This document shows positions 12,003 to 21,824 of a DNA stretch of 64,000 nt, one piece after another. The notes under the pieces were generated by a model that saw nothing but the letters and a program-made list of their open reading frames with translations, was not told the origin of the DNA and did no database searches. Each line of letters begins with the position of its first letter. Position 1 is the stretch's first letter. Source of the stretch: Conus ventricosus (Eukaryota; Mollusca; Gastropoda; Neogastropoda; Conidae); assembly GCA_018398815.1 (NCBI GenBank), contig CM031601.1, positions 30,751,293 to 30,815,292 on the forward strand, written 5' to 3'. Made by a program: the position numbers and the translations under genes.

Positions 12003-13016
12003 CTATTCATCCATGTCAACGTCCTCTTCTTCTTCATCAAACAGAGCTTCAAACACGTTTTGCAGTTTGAGTTCCGCCTTTTTCAGTCAATCTGGTGGTA
12101 CAGGTAATTTTGTCTTCCTGGGAGGGAGGAACTCGGTGATCTTGTGGCATTGGTGGAGGCTTTCCTTTGTACTCCACCACTGCCACTTTGAAGCCACTGT
12201 CAGGGTACCTCCCTTGGGAGGTGGTCTCGGCTTAAACGGCCGTCTCCGGGTGACCTCCTTGCTGCACAGCCCGCACAGCTGCAGACCTAGTGGATGCGCT
12301 GGTAGTGCATCCTTTGGTGGGTTTAAGGCCCCCACCAACGGCCGTTTTGTCTTGGAATGTACTTGAAGTCGGAAGACAGTTCAGCAGCTCGAGAATGCAT
12401 GGTTCTGTCTGAACACTGGCTTCCACCTGAGTTGCCTTGAGATTCACATCCACCCTCATGAGCTGCTTTGTTGCAGGTGGCACACACCTCCTCTCCCGGG
12501 CATTTCTCCTTGACGTGATCAAATCGTTGACATCTAAAGCACCTCGGTGGGGATGATACATATTGGGCTACTTTTACTCTTAGGTATTCGACCTTTATGG
12601 ACTCTGGAAGAGTCGGTTTTGCAAAGGTGAGGAACAGAGTATTGGTTGGTTTTCTCTCTGCACCTTTATATCCCTCCTGAACTCTAGAACTCCCTGATCA
12701 GCCAACTCAGCCTTTATCTCTTCCTTATATATTCCAAACAAGTCTCGGCAAAGAATGGCACCTTTTGAGGAGTTTAGACTTTTGTGAGCAGACACCTGGA
12801 CTGGATAATCCACAAGACTAGTTGACTTCAGCAAGTTGATGCAACAGCAAAGGGACTGAGCTTGGAAATCAGTCGCTCACCATCCACCGACTGGATCACC
12901 AGCCAAGAGAGCCAAATGCCTAATGTCTTCCGGACTTCTATGTTGGAGTCTGTGACCCTCGAAGGGTCAGAACCCAGTTTTCTTCTCTTTCCTGTTTTAG
13001 TGATTTTTGTGGCCAT
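12003..13016 (-). pseudogene. LINE ORF1 (gag-like nucleic-acid-binding protein)
   Basis: Begins at the ATG at 13016 (MATKITKTGKRRK). It runs through a GIWLSWLVIQSVDGERL block, an RRM-like block (LVDYPVQVSAHKSLNSSKG, ILCRDLFG) and remains of CCHC knuckles near 12440-12540. It ends in an acidic tail (EEDVDMDE) with TAG at 12003-12005. ORF1 proteins of this kind coat element RNA. The frame is broken in several places. The copy at 57814-59068 shows the same blocks with three intact zinc-knuckle-like motifs. ORF2 starts 15 bases after the stop, consistent with reinitiation-type translation. Confidence 0.75.
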
Positions 13017-13240
13017 GAAGATTTTTTTAAGGTTACCCCAGGAGAGCTGCCGTGCTGGGAAAGGGACAGTGGATGGCCTTGGTATGGCGTCCGTCTGCCT
13101 GGTACCGTCCCGCATGAAAACTGGACAGCGCACCTTCGCGACTGAATTGGGATCAGCCACTCACCCGGTAACTGTAGCTTGAGCTTCCCCCTGCTTATAC
13201 AGCAGCGACTCAAGTATCAGAGAAAAAGAACGTGGAAAAG

Positions 13241-13659
13241 AAGGCTTGAAGTGGAAACCAAGAAAGAAACGATCCATTAAGAAAGGCAGAAGATAGAATA
13301 GGAAAACGGTGGGTTACTATTTGTCAGGGCCCTCACTTTTAACCTTTCTGACATGGGAGACCCTACCAGGGGCATCAATTCCTACCATGTAATGCTTGGG
13401 CCAGTCAGCAACTTGGCTATACAGGCCTAGAAGCATTAACAACAACTTACCATCTGGTCGAGTATTGATGCCCCCGTCAGCAAAGCTAAGGGATCACTGG
13501 ACTGCGCAAGCCCTCCGACCACAGCAAGGTTGTACTCCCGGAGCGTCGACTCCAAGGAATTGGAAGTGAGGCATAATAGGCCTCATCAGTTGAGGTTATT
13601 GTTCCAGGATTGGGTCATCAGTCTTACAGCTGCTGCGATCATGCATTAGGGGCAACAGA
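13241..13659. other. Unassigned; possibly LINE 5' leader or other repeat
   Basis: No coding signal. It sits between LINE ORF1 and the assembly gap. It could be the 5' untranslated region of the minus-strand LINE. Confidence 0.3.
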
Positions 13660-14659
13660 NNNNNNNNNNNNNNNNNNNNNNNNNNNNNNNNNNNNNNNNN
13701 NNNNNNNNNNNNNNNNNNNNNNNNNNNNNNNNNNNNNNNNNNNNNNNNNNNNNNNNNNNNNNNNNNNNNNNNNNNNNNNNNNNNNNNNNNNNNNNNNNNN
13801 NNNNNNNNNNNNNNNNNNNNNNNNNNNNNNNNNNNNNNNNNNNNNNNNNNNNNNNNNNNNNNNNNNNNNNNNNNNNNNNNNNNNNNNNNNNNNNNNNNNN
13901 NNNNNNNNNNNNNNNNNNNNNNNNNNNNNNNNNNNNNNNNNNNNNNNNNNNNNNNNNNNNNNNNNNNNNNNNNNNNNNNNNNNNNNNNNNNNNNNNNNNN
14001 NNNNNNNNNNNNNNNNNNNNNNNNNNNNNNNNNNNNNNNNNNNNNNNNNNNNNNNNNNNNNNNNNNNNNNNNNNNNNNNNNNNNNNNNNNNNNNNNNNNN
14101 NNNNNNNNNNNNNNNNNNNNNNNNNNNNNNNNNNNNNNNNNNNNNNNNNNNNNNNNNNNNNNNNNNNNNNNNNNNNNNNNNNNNNNNNNNNNNNNNNNNN
14201 NNNNNNNNNNNNNNNNNNNNNNNNNNNNNNNNNNNNNNNNNNNNNNNNNNNNNNNNNNNNNNNNNNNNNNNNNNNNNNNNNNNNNNNNNNNNNNNNNNNN
14301 NNNNNNNNNNNNNNNNNNNNNNNNNNNNNNNNNNNNNNNNNNNNNNNNNNNNNNNNNNNNNNNNNNNNNNNNNNNNNNNNNNNNNNNNNNNNNNNNNNNN
14401 NNNNNNNNNNNNNNNNNNNNNNNNNNNNNNNNNNNNNNNNNNNNNNNNNNNNNNNNNNNNNNNNNNNNNNNNNNNNNNNNNNNNNNNNNNNNNNNNNNNN
14501 NNNNNNNNNNNNNNNNNNNNNNNNNNNNNNNNNNNNNNNNNNNNNNNNNNNNNNNNNNNNNNNNNNNNNNNNNNNNNNNNNNNNNNNNNNNNNNNNNNNN
14601 NNNNNNNNNNNNNNNNNNNNNNNNNNNNNNNNNNNNNNNNNNNNNNNNNNNNNNNNNNN
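13660..14659. other. Assembly gap (exactly 1000 N)
   Basis: 1000 consecutive Ns. The round length suggests a placeholder gap whose true size is unknown. Confidence 1.
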
Positions 14660-14689
14660 CCATTCCTGTACTAAATTGTCTTGCTGCAT

Positions 14690-15135
14690 TAGGCTCTTCT
14701 AGATTAAGCAGTTGTTCCAAGCAGAACCTTCCGTTTGTCCTGGAGTATCTGGCCTCAGGAGACCTTGAACCTTGAGCCCATTGCCAAATTCTCTGTCGGG
14801 AACCTGCTCCTCAAGACCTGCTTTCTGGTCACCCTGGCTTTGGCTTGCAGGTCAATGAGGTTCATGCCATCTCCAGGGACCTATGGTCTTTAAATGGCAC
14901 GATGATGGCTTGGTCACTGTGTCCATGTGCCTTACTTTCCTAGCCAAGACCAAGAAGCCCAAAGAGCAGCTCCTGATGATGACCTTGCCTCCTTTGCTGG
15001 CCCCTTTGTCATCATGTCACAGGTGCAGACCTACGAAGGTGGGGCAGGTTAACTGACCTGTCGGAGCACTGAAAGTTTATCTTCAGAGGACAGAGTTCGA
15101 TTCTTGTGATTTGCGTCTAGGTGTGACAGGCTGGG
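14690..15135 (+). pseudogene. DIRS-like tyrosine recombinase fragment
   Basis: The + strand holds blocks in the order expected for tyrosine recombinases of DIRS-like retroelements: LLLKTCFLVTLALACR (helix with the first catalytic Arg region), VNEVHAISRDLWSL in a shifted frame, LTFLAKTKKPKEQ, and PVGALKVYLQRTEF. The spacing is as in the recombinase core, but at least two frameshifts occur and the distal HxxR and Tyr blocks are not seen. The enzyme would integrate circular DNA without target duplication. The piece directly follows the N gap and may be the 3' part of an element whose ORF1 is the fragment at 6440-7160. Confidence 0.6.
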
Positions 15136-16291
15136 TGCTGCTCTGAATCCCCTCCTGGTTTAGCAGGTCATTAGCCAGACTTAGGTCTATGGCCAGAAAC
15201 CCCTTTCCCCCAGTTAGAATATCAGGGTGTATGAAGCATGGGCTTTTCCACCAGTTGGGCCCTCTGGCAGAGCGTCATAGTCACTGACTATTTGACAAAT
15301 TTCAGGCTGCTGGCTGGAGATGGATAATCACCTGTGGCAGGTTTGGCAGAGGATATGGAAGATCTAGACTGTCTAGGGGGGATAGTGGTGGCTTGTAAGG
15401 CTACTGTTCAAAGGAAAGCTCTTGCACCCCTTCTCTCTTTTATGTGTCACATTTAAAAGAGAGAAACCTGCTGAGAAAAAAGAGCAAATAAAAAGAAAAG
15501 AAAAAGAATAAAGGAAAAAAAAACAACTGAACTACTTATTTTGCCACTGGGTGGGTTGTGGCCCTGCCATTACACGCTCCCTGATGTTGCCTTTTGCCAC
15601 ATTAGTTTGAGTGTTTGTGGCACATTCTTAGACTAACTCCCGTGGGGATCCCATATCTTGTCATGTGATGTTTGAGTGGTCGCTGCGCACCCTTTTACTT
15701 TGATTTACTTGCAGTGTGACCCACACAAGAGCATGGGTACTTTTCTTGGTTACACACCTCTAATATTTGTTTGGAGCACTTTGGTTGGCAAGGCCATTTA
15801 GGAAGTAGCACTATAGCCCTTTTATTTGTTCCATGTTGACAGGTATATTGGGTATTCTGGCACACCTCTTATTTGCTCCCGTAAATTTGCCTCATGGCAT
15901 CTTTCACCACTTGAACTGGTGTTTTGGGTACACCTTTTTTTGGTCTCACTCATACATGTTTGCCCCTGTGCAAGCGTCAGGAGGTCAAATTTTTATGTAT
16001 TGACATTAAAGCCACTTTATATTGTGCAGCCAGTGGCACACCCTCTGCTCTTGTTTGATGACATGTGTATTGATCCTTTTACCACGTTGATTTGGTGTTC
16101 ATGGTACACCCATTGTATTACTGTCATCTTTTGCCCTTGGCCATTATCATAATATGTTATTTCTTTGATATTACCATTATGTCTGACTGTGTGCAACCCC
16201 TGTGTGTCGGGCAACAATCCCTTGCATTGGCAAATAATGTCGGTGTAGATCAGCACAGACTCTGCTGAACACCATAAAGTGATTCGGCAGC
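15136..16291. other. Non-coding; degenerate repeats with a recurrent GGYACACC motif
   Basis: Between about 15600 and 16115 a motif like TGGCACACC or GGTACACC, followed by T-rich sequence (often TTATTTG), recurs about seven times at irregular 60-110 base intervals. This looks like a very old tandem repeat. No gene is seen. Confidence 0.4.
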
Positions 16292-16700
16292 AGTGTAGTA
16301 TCTCATCGTATGGGTTATCTGACAATGACCTGATGTTGATATGAACCGCTGAGACTGGTGTGGCTGTGTATTAGTGTAGTATCTCATCGTATGGGTTATC
16401 TGACAATGACCTGATGTTGATATGAACTGCTTAGACTGGGTGTGGCTGTGTATTAGTGTAGTATCTCATCGTATGGGTTTTCTGACAATGACCTGATGTT
16501 GATATGAACTGCTGAGACTGGGTGTGGCTGTGTATTAGTGTAGTATCTCATCGTATGGGTTATCTGACAATGACCTGATGTTGATATGAACCGCTGAGAC
16601 TGGGTGTGGCTGTGTATTAGTGTAGTATCTCATTGTATGGGTTATCTGACAATGACCTGATGTTGATATGAACCGCTGAGACTGGGTGTGGCTGTGTATT
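16292..16700 (+). repeat. Minisatellite, 82-bp unit x 5
   Basis: Units begin AGTGTAGTATCTCAT at 16292, 16373, 16455, 16537 and 16619 and differ at only a few bases. The array ends at 16700 with GTGTATT. Confidence 0.95.
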
Positions 16701-16794
16701 AGGGAACCTGAATGAGCAGCAAGAGAGAAACACCATGAAAGAGCACTGAAGACGGAACGACAAAGAAATGGAATGTTCAAAAGAGGGGAGTTGG

Positions 16795-16885
16795 GGATAG
16801 AGGGTGGGTGGTCACATTCAAGGTCCAGCTAACTGCAGAAGGGCCATATTAGGGCTATTTTACTGAGTGGAGTGTGACAGAGATA
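16795..16885 (-). mobile_element. Short LINE 3'-end fragment
   Basis: The segment GGTCCAGCTAACTGCAGAAGG plus GCCATATTAGGGCT resembles the 3' terminus of the I-group LINE at about 8205-8245 (CCCAGCCGACCGCAAAGGGCC...). It is probably a severely 5'-truncated copy. Confidence 0.45.
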
Positions 16886-16973
16886 CTGTGGTGTAGGTAA
16901 CAGAAGGAAGTGTGTGGATATCTTGTATAGCTAAGATGAAGTCCATGACATGCAGTATTGTGCCCTGTGCAGG

Positions 16974-17155
16974 GATGTAGGCAGTTGTGCTCACTGCCAG
17001 ATCAAACTGCAAGGTCCACCTACAGAGCTTCCCTGTGGCCACCGGCTCTGCAACAAGTGCTACACACAAGAGGTTCGCATTCATCACTCCTGTCCTGAGT
17101 GCCACAAAGCTGTGCCAGATGATTTTGAGCCGGACTCCTCAGGCTGTTGCGACAG
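16974..17155 (+). CDS. RNF213-like: RNF213-like E3 ligase, RING-finger exon
   Basis: Encodes a C3HC4 RING: CAHC, then 12 residues, CGH, RLC, NKC, YTQEVRIHHS, CPEC, followed by HKAVPDDFEP. RING fingers recruit ubiquitin-charged E2 enzymes. In RNF213 (mysterin), a giant AAA+ E3 ligase with antimicrobial and lipid-droplet roles, the RING is likewise followed by a (L/V)PD-x-F-x-P segment and a helical domain, and the next exons here follow that order. The acceptor is taken as the AG at 16972-16973 (tgccctgtgcag); an earlier start is possible. The donor gtaaac begins at 17156 (phase 2). This phase does not join simply to the next exon, so the boundary or the consensus is uncertain. Confidence 0.75.
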
Positions 17156-17569
17156 GTAAACCTGTACCACTATGTAGCAAGGAATGGGCAGGTGAGAGTG
17201 AAGTTATATTTGTTTCCAAAGAAGATTCAATATTTTCTCCTAAAGTGTTCATAAAGAATATCAGTGTTGTAGGCAAATTGTTATGTATACAAAATAATAC
17301 ATTTGTCTAGTTGGAGACAATTCAAAAGGAGATGGTTTTTGACAAAGTTTCAGACATTTCAACTGATGAGTAATAGTGTTTGAAATAGTGATTAGGTAAT
17401 AATGACATTCCAAATCTTCGCTAAACAGTTTTGTATTTCAGTGTTGAATATAAGATTGTTAATAACAACATTTCAAATATTAGATGGAAAAATGATGACG
17501 ACAATGACACTGACATTTAAGACAGAATGTTAGCAATGGTTTAACTGGAATCGAATGTTACTGCTGCAG

Positions 17570-17819
17570 GAGAAAGTGGAGAGGCTGGTGTCCTTCCAGC
17601 AACATACCAGTGCATTCCTCATGGCAGTGGTCTCTCAGCTGGCTTTTGGTGGCTTGACCCCTCCTGAACCAGATGCTGTGGAGCATATCTTTTCCTACAT
17701 TGTGCGGCGTGTGAGGGCGTGGCCACCATCCAGACACAGCAGCTGACTTTGCGAGATGATCAAATGGATCCCTCACCCGTGCTGAGGTCATTCATTCTGC
17801 GTCTCCTTCTGAAACACAG
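17570..17819 (+). CDS. RNF213-like: RNF213-like exon following the RING, with a frameshift
   Basis: After the acceptor tactgctgcag (ending 17569) the translation reads EKVERLVSFQQHTSAFLMAV, aligning with the helical region just after the RNF213 RING. A second block, in a different frame (about 17735-17819), reads DDQMDPSPVLRSFILRLLLKH, matching the conserved P-V-x-R-S-x-I-L-x-L-L-L motif of RNF213. A one-base-type frameshift between them, near 17700-17730, leaves the first frame with a TGA at about 17744. The donor gtcttc is at 17820, phase 2, and joins the next exon in frame. The gene may be damaged here or the consensus may contain an indel. Confidence 0.7.
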
Positions 17820-19142
17820 GTCTTCTATTTTTTAACTCTTTTTTTGTTATGTCCTTGTGTACAAAGCAATGCAACATCAGCATTGGAAATTAAGATGAAA
17901 CTCTGATCTCAGACAGTATACTGCTCACTTGTTTTGAGTATGCCAGGTTTTACAGAGCTGCCAGCTACCATAGATTGTCCACAACATACCATGCTATAGT
18001 GCCACACAATTGTTCAGTTGACCAAAGAAACTGAAAATTCCAGCATCACTCACACAGCACTGTTTCTCAACATCATGAAGCCTTTTTTAAGATGGCTGAC
18101 TCTGTCAAGTATGATTGAAGAAAATATGTGTTACTTGGAGATAGACTTTGCTGTATGTAAACCTTTCCTTATGTCCATTCTTACTGTGCTTTGTTTGTTT
18201 GGTTTTGTTCTGTTCACCTTCTTGAAGGTTACATTTCCAGTTCTCATATTTCTGTAGTCTCTGAAACCTTGTGTCTTGATTACATCCAGTGACGAATAAA
18301 AGCACTGCTGAAATCAGTCAATGAGTATCTTTTTTTTTTTTTTTTTTTACAGCAAAAGTCATGCTGATATATCATACTTTTTGAGCTATAAGCCACTACC
18401 TTTTTTTTCCTAAACTCTAATCCCTGAGGGTATGACTCTGGTAGTGGCCTGTTCATGGATTTTTCCACTTCCATTCATAGCTTACCATGAACTTGTCATC
18501 TGCAATCGATCAGAAATCAACTTTTACCACTTTTCGCCCAAAGAATGATTCATACATGAGCAACACACCAGATTAGCGTCGTTAATGATAGCCGACTGTT
18601 ATTTTCGTTTGATCAGTCTCTCATCGCATCACACAATCAAGCAAACATGTCAGAGTTGAGAACAATCAAGCAAACATGTCGGAGTTGAGAAGCCAAGTCA
18701 GCAACATGGATTTCAGATTGAAGACTTTTGATCTGGTTCATCAAAAGGACAAGTCAAGTCAATGGTCCAACAGTGGTGTATTCAGTGCCTGAGATTTTCT
18801 TCATACTAAAAAGTTGCAGCAGTAAATGATTATTGACTGTTTAAAAAAAGAAAAAAGAAAAAAAAACAGACATAGTCCTGGCAGCAGACAATATGTAGTC
18901 ACCACAAACACAAGCACAGATAGAGATAAAAGCACCAAAATTCTGTCAGCAACATCAGTGAAGAGCTCTGTAAACTCTTCTAGTCTGACTCTGAAGGCAG
19001 TTCTTCGGTGGTATAAGTGCCATTGTGCCATTGAGAACAGCAGTGAAAATGATGGCATGAAAAAGAATCTGAATTACTGATTTTCACAAAACCTTAGAAT
19101 ATGCAGACTCTGTTTACACACTGTTTGCCATTATTTGTTTGA
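17820..19142. other. Intron sequence
   Basis: Intron of the RNF213-like gene. It holds a T run (18330-18349), a 29-bp tandem duplication (about 18634-18691, CAATCAAGCAAACATGTC repeated) and no coding signal. Confidence 0.5.
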
Positions 19143-20541
19143 TGGTGTGGACGGTAAGGGGGTGCAGGTGAAGACAGGCAGATGGTGACAAGTGCAGGAA
19201 CCAAGGGACAGCAGCCAGTCAAGAAGACACAGAGGACGACGCAGAGTTTTTCTCCTTTTATTTTCCTTCCATAACAAGGAGCTCAAACCAGGAACACTGC
19301 CCACTCTCCCCTCAGCACTCAGCGCACTAAGCACTCTCTCGGAACACACTCTGGGCAACTCTCTCTCTCTGTCTCTCACTGAGCACTCTGGGGACACTGA
19401 TCACACTCACGCAGCGCCTCAGATATATACAGCTTCACCACCGGACCGCAAAGCAGACAACACAGCGTCGCACTCAAAATGGGCCTCGCGAGACAGTAAA
19501 TGACAAAATTTGTGCTATCTGTTGCAGATTCTGTGTTGTCTAGCTCGCCATCTGTTCAAAGTATTCAAACATATTTGATATTGATGAAACCTCAGAACCC
19601 AAGGAATAAAATGCAATAAGTCATATTTGACAATTCTGTGGCTGTGTAACGTTATTGGTGATTAAAGTCCAAGAATGAACCCACTTTTAATGAGTTTGCA
19701 TCGTATTTTCCTCTGTTTCGATGAAAAATACCAAACAGCATGAAATAATTTTGTAATGAATGAATAGCATGCATTTCACTCTTTTTATACATATGAATTT
19801 CATTATCCAAGATGCCTTCTGAGAGGAGAACTTTTTTAGTTCAAAATTTTATCGGAAACACAACTTGCTTTCATCGTCACATGGCTGTCGCCATGTGCTT
19901 TTAACACGATGATAAAATGTTATTCTGTTGAAATGGTCCATCGGATGATAGTTTTTATACATTTTTAGTTGCTTTGATGATAGAAATGGAGTCATTAAAA
20001 AGATTTTGATTGGGAAGTCCGAATTTCATAAAACGACAATTTAGATCAAACTCCGACAATCAACAAAGAAGGCGACTTGCTCAAGGGACCGGCGCCGTCA
20101 GCCATTTCGTATAGTCGCAAGCTTTATACAGAAAAGATCATAACCATGCGATAAACAAAATGAGAGCTATGGACTTTACTTTCAATGCGCATTCTCTGAT
20201 TCTTTGGATTCTCTCATACTTTTTGTGAAATCAAGAATTATTTACGGTTTGTTCGTCGGACAATTCAGGATGGCGCCAAGATTAATTGTGCGAAATAACA
20301 GTTTTAGGGAAAATATGGCTTCTCAGTCCAACACGATTGTAATGAATAGAATACATTAATTTTTTGTGACTTCAGCGACGTATACACAACTATGTAGGTT
20401 CTGAGGTATTCATGATTTAAAGAATTTACGCAATAAAAATGAGATTCAACCAAGGGAGGTAAGGGGGAAGATAACTCATGAACAGAATATCTCGTCTACG
20501 ACGGGTGACCAAGAAATATACACTGTTAACACCCGGCTACA
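19143..20541 (-). mobile_element. Solo LTR (copy 1)
   Basis: Read on the minus strand it starts TGTAGCCGGGTG and ends CCGTCCACACCA (TG...CA). It has a TATA-like box (TGTATATATCT, about 19421-19431) and an AATAAA polyadenylation signal (19257-19262) in the right order and spacing for U3-R-U5. Flanks are TTTGA and TTTGT, a 4/5 match to a 5-bp target duplication; an 8-base repeat ATTTGTTT is also shared. A second copy in opposite orientation lies at 30705-32045. No internal coding region accompanies it, so it is a solo LTR. The family is unknown. Confidence 0.65.
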
Positions 20542-21252
20542 TTTGTTTTTCACCACTTATTTTCTCATGGTTAATCAAGTGGTTGCTGCCTGTGTGTTGT
20601 TTTGTATTCTAATTTTATAGAAAAACATGGAATTCTATTCCTTTTCCGCAAGATGAGTGGACTCAAAACAACATTCATCACGAAAAGTTGTTGGTTTTTT
20701 TGGTTTTTTAAATTTTTTTAGTTATTTTTGTAACAGACTTCTGCATTCCTTTTATTCAGTACTTTTCATGGGAACTATGACTAGAACATGAAAAGTGATT
20801 GTTTTGGTTTCATTGAACATTTTTAATACTGTTTCTGTACTGTTCTTAACAAAACATGTTGCCTATAATGTCAGCAATAATGCACTTTGGAGCTGGACAA
20901 AAGCCAGTGTGTGATAATTTGCATTTGCAAGTCTTTTGTAGTTGTTTTTACCAAAGCAGTTAAAGTTTAAACATGCTTTAAGATTAGCACTGCAAAGCGT
21001 ACATAATCAGATGAGTTATAAACAAGTTAAAGTAAACTAGTTCGCTTAAATGGGCATTTGACCTACTGGATATACATTGCCATTGTTCTAATGTGTTTCA
21101 AATTGAATTATTTGTAATCAAGGAGGCACTAATGTAAATGTTGTGTGCAAAGTGAATGTATTTGTGGTTGGGTTGTTATGTGTGGGTAGATAGCCATTTC
21201 ATTTGTGAGTGGATCATGTGCATTTTGTGTGTAAATATCAGTGCCGGCGTGT

Positions 21253-21314
<62 letters not shown>

Positions 21315-21320
21315 ATGCAG
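20542..21320. other. Intron sequence with (TG)n tract
   Basis: (TG)n at about 21249-21310 abuts the acceptor of the next exon and ends only about 10 bases upstream of it. Nothing else is seen. Confidence 0.6.
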
Positions 21321-21459
21321 TGAGGAAGAAGTTTCAGAGCACATTCGTCAATTCCTGGATGATGCAAGACAAATGATACACGAATACATGAGAGATGATA
21401 ACCGCCAGTCTCTCTCAGTGTTGAAAGAACTCAGCCTCCTCATCATTCACTGTGTTGAG
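21321..21459 (+). CDS. RNF213-like: RNF213-like exon
   Basis: Acceptor tttgcatgcag ends at 21320; donor gtcagt starts at 21460. The first base completes an AG|T Ser codon from the previous exon, giving LLLKHS followed by EEEVSEHIRQFLDDARQM. This matches the RNF213 order LLL-x-x-S-x-DEV-x-x-x-I. The exact phase agreement across a 3.5-kb intron is good evidence that the two exons belong to one gene. The rest (LSVLKELSLLIIHCVE) continues the helical domain. The exon ends in phase 0. Confidence 0.8.
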
Positions 21460-21824
21460 GTCAGTGCTAACACATTAACGTTTTTCCTAGGTGTCATTTC
21501 CCATTGTTGTCTCACAACTCTGTTGTGTTTTTTTCTTACCAAGCAGATCAAAATCCAGGGACTGATACAGAAAAAAGACTGGGTTCTTCCATGTAATGAC
21601 CATCTGTAAAAACCTATCAGTAATACTCACCTAGCAATTTTTTTATAGTTTCAATTGGCATTTGAATGTCTCCCCAGCTGTTCTGTTGTTTTTTCCAATA
21701 GATGATTTAGTTAATTAACTCTGCTTATATCGAACTCAGAATTGAATGGATTTTCATGAGAAAATGATACTAATTCATACATTGTCTCAGTATAAGTACA
21801 TACCTCCTTTGTTTCCTTGTCAGT

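Larger units (their letters stand above)
8175..13240 (-). mobile_element. I-group (Nimb/I-like) LINE, near full length, decayed
   Basis: Minus-strand non-LTR retrotransposon with both ORFs. ORF1 (13016-12003) is followed within 15 bases by ORF2 (from 11988), which contains endonuclease, RT and RNase H segments in order. The 3' end has an (ACCTT)n-like tail at about 8165-8185, preceded by a terminal segment with GGTCGGCTGGGC. A second copy of the family lies at 57160-64000 on the + strand. It matches block by block (e.g. NILRVVAHTDWGAD in both), which supports the reconstruction. RNase H plus a zinc-knuckle ORF1 points to the I superfamily rather than Jockey sensu stricto. Many frameshifts make it inactive. 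The 5' leader probably continues toward the N gap. Confidence 0.85.

Noticed and set aside
12862..13182. 106-codon + strand frame
   Set aside because: Antisense of LINE ORF1.
13596..14720. Long open frames of 347-374 codons
   Set aside because: They span the N gap; only about 20 real codons flank unknown sequence.
16292..16700. CRISPR array
   Set aside because: Units are contiguous 82-bp tandem repeats without unique spacers, in a eukaryotic genome.
18826..19080. 84-codon + strand frame
   Set aside because: Low-complexity Lys/Ser composition, no splice signals or motif.
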